DNA of 10,059 bases from the NCBI GenBank assembly GCA_021808425.1, contig JAKBBS010000124.1, positions 1 to 10,059 of the forward strand, given 5' to 3'. The stretch is from Actinomycetes bacterium (lineage in GTDB: Bacteria > Actinomycetota > Acidimicrobiia > Acidimicrobiales > Palsa-688). Numbering within the stretch: position 1 is the first letter of the stretch; every line of letters begins with the position of its first letter. This document shows positions 5,935-10,059 of the stretch, piece by piece. The notes beneath the pieces are model-generated. The model saw only the letters and a program-made list of their open reading frames with translations. It was not told where the DNA came from and ran no database searches. The position numbers and the translations under genes are program-made.

Positions 5935-6035
5935 CGGTCAGCCTTTGACCGCCGCTGCTGTCTTGGTGGCGGGCGCCGCCGGGGCTCCCGGCGTGGTGAG
6001 GGAGGCGTAGACGACTGTCTAGGCAGCCACCTCCC
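5935..6035. other. Cluster of inverted repeats between hydrolase and vapC
   Basis: The 254-bp gap 5894-6147 has no recognisable gene but three consecutive potential hairpins. CGGTCA (5935-5940) pairs with TGACCG (5946-5951). CGCCGGG (5977-5983) pairs with CCCGGCG (5987-5993) across a 3-base loop. GGGAGG (6000-6005) pairs with CCTCCC (6030-6035), nested around TAGAC (6008-6012) and GTCTA (6017-6021). All stems are perfect. On the minus strand they lie after vapC and before the hydrolase start, so they could end vapBC transcription or structure the hydrolase leader. None has a T-run. Confidence 0.45.
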
Positions 6036-6147
6036 GGGCCAACTTCGCAGCGCCCGCCCTCAATCAAGAGGTCCACGGTGTCCACGCTGTCGCCCTACAG
6101 GGTCCAACGTCCACAACGCCAGCTCCCGATCCCGCAAGACCATGGCC

Positions 6148-6546
6148 TTACGGTGAGGCGACTGTGCAGCGCAGGTCCGGCGCATGGCCGATGCCGCGGT
6201 CAAGCGTCACGAGTGTCACATCGAGGAGTTCCGCGAGTGCGACGTAGCTGGCGTCGTAAGTGGTCAGGTTTCGGCGAAGCTCCCAGGCTCTTGCCGCTAG
6301 GACCTCGTAAGGCCATTGCTCGATCGACAGGTCGAAAAGGTCGAAATGGGCCTGGGCGGCCTGGTCGACGTTGATGAGCTTCGCGAGTTCATGACGGCGG
6401 ATGATGTTGGCCGCCTCAAACGGGAACAAGCTGGGAGCGGCAAGGTCGGCTCCGGTGAGGGCATCGGTGGCCCAGCTTCCGTCGGGGCCGGCGTCGAGCA
6501 GCAGAGCGACCACGGCCGAGGCGTCGCAAACGACTCTCGTCCTCAC
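6148..6546 (-). CDS. vapC: VapC-family PIN-domain ribonuclease toxin
   Basis: A 132-residue PIN-domain protein at the usual VapC length. The acidic metal-binding residues are in place: D8 (VVCDASAVVALL), E44 (FPFEAANIIRR), D98 (TTYDASYVALAE) and D116 (VTLDRGI). VapC toxins are Mg2+-dependent endoribonucleases that cut tRNA or rRNA at specific sites; the target cannot be predicted here. All four acidic positions are intact, so the toxin is likely active. The GTG start overlaps the vapB stop by four bases (GTGA on the minus strand), giving coupled translation. A gap with several inverted repeats follows the stop. Its fold and family are clear; the name vapC is used in the family sense. Confidence 0.92.
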   Translation of the reverse strand: MRTRVVCDASAVVALLLDAGPDGSWATDALTGADLAAPSLFPFEAANIIRRHELAKLINVDQAAQAHFDLFDLSIEQWPYEVLAARAWELRRNLTTYDASYVALAELLDVTLVTLDRGIGHAPDLRCTVASP

Positions 6547-6779
6547 CGGCGATCGGCGTCGCGAGCGGCGAGGATCGACTCGGCGCCGGCTCGCACGCCA
6601 GTCGCATAGACGCGAGTGCGGGCGCGAGCGATCACGTCGTCGACCGAAGGCCGCGAGGCGTGGTCGACGAGCATCCCGCGCAGGTATTCCTGCAACGACT
6701 TACCGGCGCGAGCGGCGCGACCCGCCAACTCGTCCCTGACCTTCTCCGGCACGTCTCGAACCGTGACAGCTACACTCAT
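6543..6779 (-). CDS. vapB: VapB-family (FitA-like) ribbon-helix-helix antitoxin
   Basis: A 78-residue protein. The N-terminal half (VAVTVRDVPEKVRDELAGRAARAGKS then LQEYLRGML) is a ribbon-helix-helix DNA-binding domain of the FitA type: a beta strand with alternating residues that contacts DNA, followed by two helices. The C-terminal half (about 43-78, SVDDVIARARTRVYATG onward) should wrap around VapC and block its active site. It is the first gene of the vapBC pair and probably represses its own promoter together with VapC. The ATG lies 6 bases after a -10-like TAATCT with no Shine-Dalgarno sequence, so a leaderless transcript is likely. The overlap with vapC allows both to be made from one mRNA. 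Confidence 0.9.
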   Translation of the reverse strand: MSVAVTVRDVPEKVRDELAGRAARAGKSLQEYLRGMLVDHASRPSVDDVIARARTRVYATGVRAGAESILAARDADRR

Positions 6780-6785
6780 GCAGTT

Positions 6786-6814
6786 AGATTAGCAGCAATG
6801 TCGGCAGACCAACA
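6786..6814 (-). promoter_or_regulatory. Candidate leaderless promoter of vapBC
   Basis: Read on the minus strand, TAATCT (6791 down to 6786) is a -10 box ending 6 bases before the vapB ATG. TGTTGG (6814 down to 6809), 17 bases further upstream, is a weak -35. There is no ribosome binding site, so transcription would start at or next to the ATG. Autoregulation by VapB is expected from the family, but no clear palindrome was identified. Confidence 0.45.
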
Positions 6815-6990
6815 GCACCACGGGTTCCAGTAGAGGATGGCCTTGCGGCGCTATCCGCAGCGGGTAGGGTCCGTGGCCCGGAGGTGATCCACTCCATGCC
6901 GATGCAAGCGAAGTACCGGAACCTGTTGGAGGGACGGCGATGATCCTGACCGCACTGACCACCGACTTTATCCTGGCGAGCACCTCCTGA
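6788..6990 (+). pseudogene. Gene debris: coding remnant joined to a hydrolase 3' end
   Basis: Within the 361-bp gap 6780-7140 two short plus-strand frames meet at an ATGA overlap. The first is open from 6788 to a TGA at 6941-6943 and ends in SMPMQAKYRNLLEGRR; its second half uses GC-ending codons like a real gene. The second starts at ATG 6940 and reads MILTALTTDFILASTS before TGA 6988-6990. Its last ten residues are identical to the end of the hydrolase encoded at 5066-5893, and the DNA match starts abruptly at about 6957. The simplest reading is a coupled gene pair, perhaps another antitoxin-toxin unit since MILTAL resembles some PIN-toxin starts, cut and fused to a duplicated hydrolase tail. 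The identity of the first frame is unknown. Confidence 0.45.
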
Positions 6991-7021
6991 CCGAAGGCAC
7001 CCACTGGTTTGCTACCTGTCA
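6957..7021. repeat. 65-bp segment repeated inverted at 5035-5099 (copy 2)
   Basis: Ungapped match to the reverse complement of 5035-5099 with 7 differences in 65. The ends are sharp: 5' of 6957 and 3' of 7021 the similarity falls to background. The rest of the gap up to 7140 shows no gene, hairpin terminator or other recognisable element. Confidence 0.9.
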
Positions 7022-7140
7022 GGGAACTCTGCGGCGTGAACGGGTGCCCCACCGGATGTAGGACAACTTGTTCTCAGATGACTCACCGTCGGACGTGAAC
7101 TCAGACTGACACTCGGATGCAACTTCACAAACACATTCAT

Positions 7141-10023
7141 TCACGAGCAGCCGCTGGTACTCCCACATGACGGGCACGCATGGCAACTCCCGGCACGCTG
7201 CATCTGCACCCCGCAGTCAAAGCAGTACGGGGCGTCAGATTCCACCGGCGTCCGCCGGGTCGCCCTGCCGCCAGCACTCGCCGCAGACCGTGAAGCGGGC
7301 GGCGATTGCTCGGGCGCGCCAAACAACTCGCCTTGAGCGGTGAACGAAGATCCGCTCGAAGGACCCACGCCCGGAGCCCCGGCGTCGAGGAAACTGTTCG
7401 GCGTCGTGGATTCTTCCACACCAGGAAGTGTCAGCTGGGTGCGCTCCGACGAGGTGAGCACGCCGAGCTCCGAGCGCTCCTCGAAGCTCAGGTAGTCGAC
7501 TGCGAGCCTGCGGAAGATGTAGTCGACGAGCGACTGTGCGATCCGCAGGTCCGGGTCGTCGGTCATGCCGGCCGGCTCGAAGCGCATGTTCGTGTACTTC
7601 TTGACGTAGGTTGCGAGCGGCACTCCGTGCTGCAGGCCGAGGCTGACGGAGATAGCGAATGCGTCCATGATCCCTGCGAGGGTCGAGCCCTGCTTGGAGA
7701 CGGTCATAAACACTTCGCCCGGCCTGCCATCCGCGTACTCCCCTACAGTAACGAAACCTTCGCAGTCCGCAACCCGGAAACCGAACGTGTTCGAATGCCG
7801 GCGCCTCGGCATACGCTCCCGAATCGGCTGCTTGACCACGACCGTCTGGCGTTCGAGCGCCTTTTCCAACTCTGCAACCTTCAGAGCGAGCTCCGCGTCG
7901 TGGAACTCCGCAGGCGATGCCGACGGGTCGCTGACCGTCTTCTTGGCGGTCGCTAGAGGCTGCGCCACCTTGCAATTGTCGCGGTAGATGGCCACCGCCT
8001 TGATGCCGAGCTGCCACGCCTCGATGTGAAGCTGCTCGACGTCTTCGACGGTTACCTCCTCGGGGACGTTAACGGTCTTCGAGATAGCCCCGCTGATAAA
8101 CGGCTGGACCGCCCCCATCATCTTGAGGTGCCCCGTGTAGTGGATAGTGTTGTCGCCCATCGAGCAGGCGAACACCTGAAGGTCCTCCGCTCGCACGTGA
8201 GGGGCACCGACGATCGACTTGTGCTCGTCGATGTAGCCGGCGATAGCTGTCACCTGCTCCGGCGTGTAACCGAGGCGTCTCAAAGCTCGGGGCACGGTCT
8301 GGTTGACGATCGACATCGTCCCACCGCCGACGAGCTTCTTGGTCTTGACCAACCCGAGGTCCGGTTCGATACCCGTCGTGTCACAGTCCATCAAAAGTCC
8401 GATGGTGCCGGTCGGAGCGAGCACGCTCGCCTGGGCGTTGCGCACCCCGTGGATCTCCGCCGACTCCACCGCTTCGTCCCACGTCTCTTGGGCTGCGCTC
8501 AAAAGCTCGGGCGGGACTAGCTCCTCGTCGATTCCCGCTGCCGCGTCGCGGTGCATCCGCAAGACGTTGAGCATAGCCTTCTTGTCCGCGCGGAACCCGG
8601 CGAAGGGCCCCATCCGAGAAGCGATGCGCGCCGATGTCGCATAAGCCTGGCCCGTCAGTAGCGCCGTCAGCGACGCTGCCCAAGCGCGGCCACCGTTGGA
8701 GTCATATGGCAAACCCTCTGCCATGAGCAGCGCGCCAAGGTTCGCGTAGCCGATGCCCAGCTGGCGGAAGCGGCGGGAGTTCTCCGCGATCTTCTCGGTC
8801 GGGTAGTCGGCGTTGCCGACGATTATCTCCTGCGCAGTGAACACCGTCTGCGTCGCCTTCTTGAACCCGTCGACGTCGAAAGTTCCGTCGACAGCGAGAA
8901 AGCTGAGCAGGTTGAGGCTCGCCAGGTTGCACGCCGAGTTGTCGATGTGCATGTACTCACTGCAGGGATTGGAAGCGTTGATCCTGCCGGCGTTTGGTGC
9001 TGTGTGCCAGCGATTGATCGTCGTGTCGAACTGCATCCCCGGATCAGCGCACTCCCAGGCTGCTTTCGCGATCTGGCGGAACAGATCCCGCGCTTTGATC
9101 GTGTCCAGACCCCTGCCGTCGGTCACGGCGCGCAGATGCCAGTCGGCGTCGTCGATGACTGCACGCATGAACTCGTCTGTGACACGCACCGAGTTGTTGG
9201 CGTTCTGATACTGGATCGAGTGGCTGTCACGGCCGTCCAAGTCCATGTCGAAGCCAGCGTCGCGAAGCGCCCTCGCTTTGCGCTCCTCGATCGCCTTGCA
9301 CCAGATGAAGTCCTCGATGTCGGGGTGGCCGACGTCGAGGATCACCATCTTCGCCGCCCGGCGGGTCTTGCCGCCGCTTTTGATGGTGCCTGCCGAGGCA
9401 TCTGCGCCACGCATGAAGCTGACCGGCCCCGACGCCGTTCCCCCGCCTCGCAGACCCTCTTTGGAGGAGCGGATCGCCGACAGGTTGACCCCGGCACCGG
9501 ACCCACCTTTGAAGATCACTCCCTCCTCTGTGTACCAGTTGAGGATCGAGTCCATCGAGTCGTCCACAGCGAGGATGAAACACGCCGAGCCTTGCTGGGG
9601 CACGCCCGGCACACCGATGTTGAACCACACGGGCGAGTTGAAAGCCGCCTTTTGATGCACGATCAGGTACTTGAGCTCGTCGGAGAAGGCGGCGGCCTCC
9701 TCTTCGTCTAGGAAGTATCCGTCCTTGCGTCCCCACGCAGTGATCGTGTCCACCACCCTGTCGACGACTTGGCGCAACGACCACTCCCGGCCCTCCTCGC
9801 CGAGAGTTCCGCGAAAATATTTCTGGGCGAGGATGTTCGTCGCATTCAGACTCCACGACTCTGGCACCTCTACGCCGGTCTGCTCAAAAGCAACGGCGCC
9901 GGTCGCGTAGTGCACGATCCGGGCGTCGCGGCGCTCCCACTCGACCGATGCGTAGGGATCACCGCCGGCGATGGTGAAATACCGTGAAATGCCGATCCCG
10001 GTGCGCTCGGGTGCTAGAGACAT
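7141..10023 (-). CDS. nrdJ: Adenosylcobalamin-dependent (class II) ribonucleoside-diphosphate reductase
   Basis: A complete 960-residue protein. Class II reductases make deoxyribonucleotides in the cytoplasm using B12 to generate a thiyl radical, with or without oxygen. The N-terminal part carries the substrate-site segment NSPVWFNIGVPG and GSACF with C148. NPCSEY at 352-357 has N352, the radical cysteine C354 and E356. C365 (NSACNLASLNL) pairs with C148 as the reducible disulfide; the 11-residue C354-C365 spacing equals that of the Thermotoga maritima enzyme (C322/C333). PTGTIGLLMDCDTTGIEPD at 538-556 is the conserved phosphate-binding loop region. A helical linker (about 703-730) leads to the extra C-terminal domain of long NrdJ proteins. 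The end has C934, C937, C947, C950, C953 and C959, a CxxC/CxxC zinc-ribbon-like, redox-active tail. The ATG at 10023 has AGGAGG close upstream. It stands alone: no nrdR or thioredoxin gene is next to it in the window. Confidence 0.97.
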   Translation of the reverse strand: MSLAPERTGIGISRYFTIAGGDPYASVEWERRDARIVHYATGAVAFEQTGVEVPESWSLNATNILAQKYFRGTLGEEGREWSLRQVVDRVVDTITAWGRKDGYFLDEEEAAAFSDELKYLIVHQKAAFNSPVWFNIGVPGVPQQGSACFILAVDDSMDSILNWYTEEGVIFKGGSGAGVNLSAIRSSKEGLRGGGTASGPVSFMRGADASAGTIKSGGKTRRAAKMVILDVGHPDIEDFIWCKAIEERKARALRDAGFDMDLDGRDSHSIQYQNANNSVRVTDEFMRAVIDDADWHLRAVTDGRGLDTIKARDLFRQIAKAAWECADPGMQFDTTINRWHTAPNAGRINASNPCSEYMHIDNSACNLASLNLLSFLAVDGTFDVDGFKKATQTVFTAQEIIVGNADYPTEKIAENSRRFRQLGIGYANLGALLMAEGLPYDSNGGRAWAASLTALLTGQAYATSARIASRMGPFAGFRADKKAMLNVLRMHRDAAAGIDEELVPPELLSAAQETWDEAVESAEIHGVRNAQASVLAPTGTIGLLMDCDTTGIEPDLGLVKTKKLVGGGTMSIVNQTVPRALRRLGYTPEQVTAIAGYIDEHKSIVGAPHVRAEDLQVFACSMGDNTIHYTGHLKMMGAVQPFISGAISKTVNVPEEVTVEDVEQLHIEAWQLGIKAVAIYRDNCKVAQPLATAKKTVSDPSASPAEFHDAELALKVAELEKALERQTVVVKQPIRERMPRRRHSNTFGFRVADCEGFVTVGEYADGRPGEVFMTVSKQGSTLAGIMDAFAISVSLGLQHGVPLATYVKKYTNMRFEPAGMTDDPDLRIAQSLVDYIFRRLAVDYLSFEERSELGVLTSSERTQLTLPGVEESTTPNSFLDAGAPGVGPSSGSSFTAQGELFGAPEQSPPASRSAASAGGRATRRTPVESDAPYCFDCGVQMQRAGSCHACPSCGSTSGCS

Positions 10024-10027
10024 GCCG

Positions 10028-10052
10028 CTTTCCTCCTGAAGGTACCATTTTA
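10028..10052 (-). promoter_or_regulatory. nrdJ ribosome binding site and possible -10 box
   Basis: On the minus strand AGGAGGAAAG (10037 down to 10028) is a near-perfect Shine-Dalgarno sequence before the ATG. TAAAAT (10052 down to 10047) could be the -10 box, which would give a short leader. The -35 and any NrdR box or cobalamin riboswitch would lie beyond the right edge; a start at this -10 would leave no room for a riboswitch in the leader. Confidence 0.45.
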
Positions 10053-10059
10053 CGAAAAC

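Noticed and set aside
6058..6072. Possible third copy of the repeat core (13 of 15 bases like 5060-5074)
   Set aside because: The match does not extend either side and is short enough to be chance given the number of comparisons.
6789..7052. 87-residue minus-strand frame in the vapB-nrdJ gap
   Set aside because: It runs antisense through the 65-bp repeat and gene debris, has no domain or Shine-Dalgarno sequence, and contains low-information residues.
8947..9711. 254-residue plus-strand open frame opposite nrdJ
   Set aside because: It is antisense to the conserved nrdJ core, has no recognisable domain, and long antisense frames are expected in GC-rich genes. The same applies to the frames at 7306-7956 and 8026-8520.

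Overview
The window is GC-rich bacterial DNA, most like an actinobacterium (Actinomycetota; class uncertain). Pointers are GTG/TTG starts, 4-base stop/start overlaps, candidate leaderless promoters, a CsoR-type copper sensor with an actinobacterial-style operator, and a long B12-dependent ribonucleotide reductase. No rRNA, tRNA, CRISPR array, transposase or integrase was recognised.

Layout. Positions 3-251 (+) hold the end of a membrane protein resembling the C-terminus of prolipoprotein diacylglyceryl transferase. Positions 360-2075 (+) encode an HD-GYP protein with membrane segments and a long Ser/Thr/Pro tail. Positions 2127-3935 (+) form a compact metal-response operon: a palindromic operator over the promoter, a CsoR-family repressor with the Cys-His-Cys copper triad, and a translationally coupled permease of the DUF318/ArsP type carrying two C-terminal YHS metal-binding domains. 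Positions 4096-4416 (+) encode a small beta-rich protein of unknown function.

Positions 4616-7140 look like accessory DNA. There is a hicB-hicA pair (+) in which hicA is only 53 codons and seems to lack the middle of the toxin fold. Converging on it is an alpha/beta hydrolase gene (-). Behind that lie a 254-bp gap rich in inverted repeats, a vapB-vapC pair (-), and a 361-bp gap with gene debris. A 65-bp segment covering the hydrolase 3' end and the hydrolase/hicA junction (5035-5099) recurs in inverted orientation at 6957-7021 with 58 of 65 bases identical. Hydrolase plus vapBC are thus bracketed by an inverted duplication, and the area has been rearranged.

Positions 7141-10023 (-) encode the complete NrdJ (class II, adenosylcobalamin-dependent ribonucleotide reductase), with a strong ribosome binding site and a possible -10 box at the right edge.

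Working together: CsoR should release its operator on binding Cu(I), switching on itself and the permease-YHS protein. HicB/HicA and VapB/VapC are each coupled antitoxin-toxin units. The HD-GYP protein, NrdJ and hydrolase appear to be independent functions.
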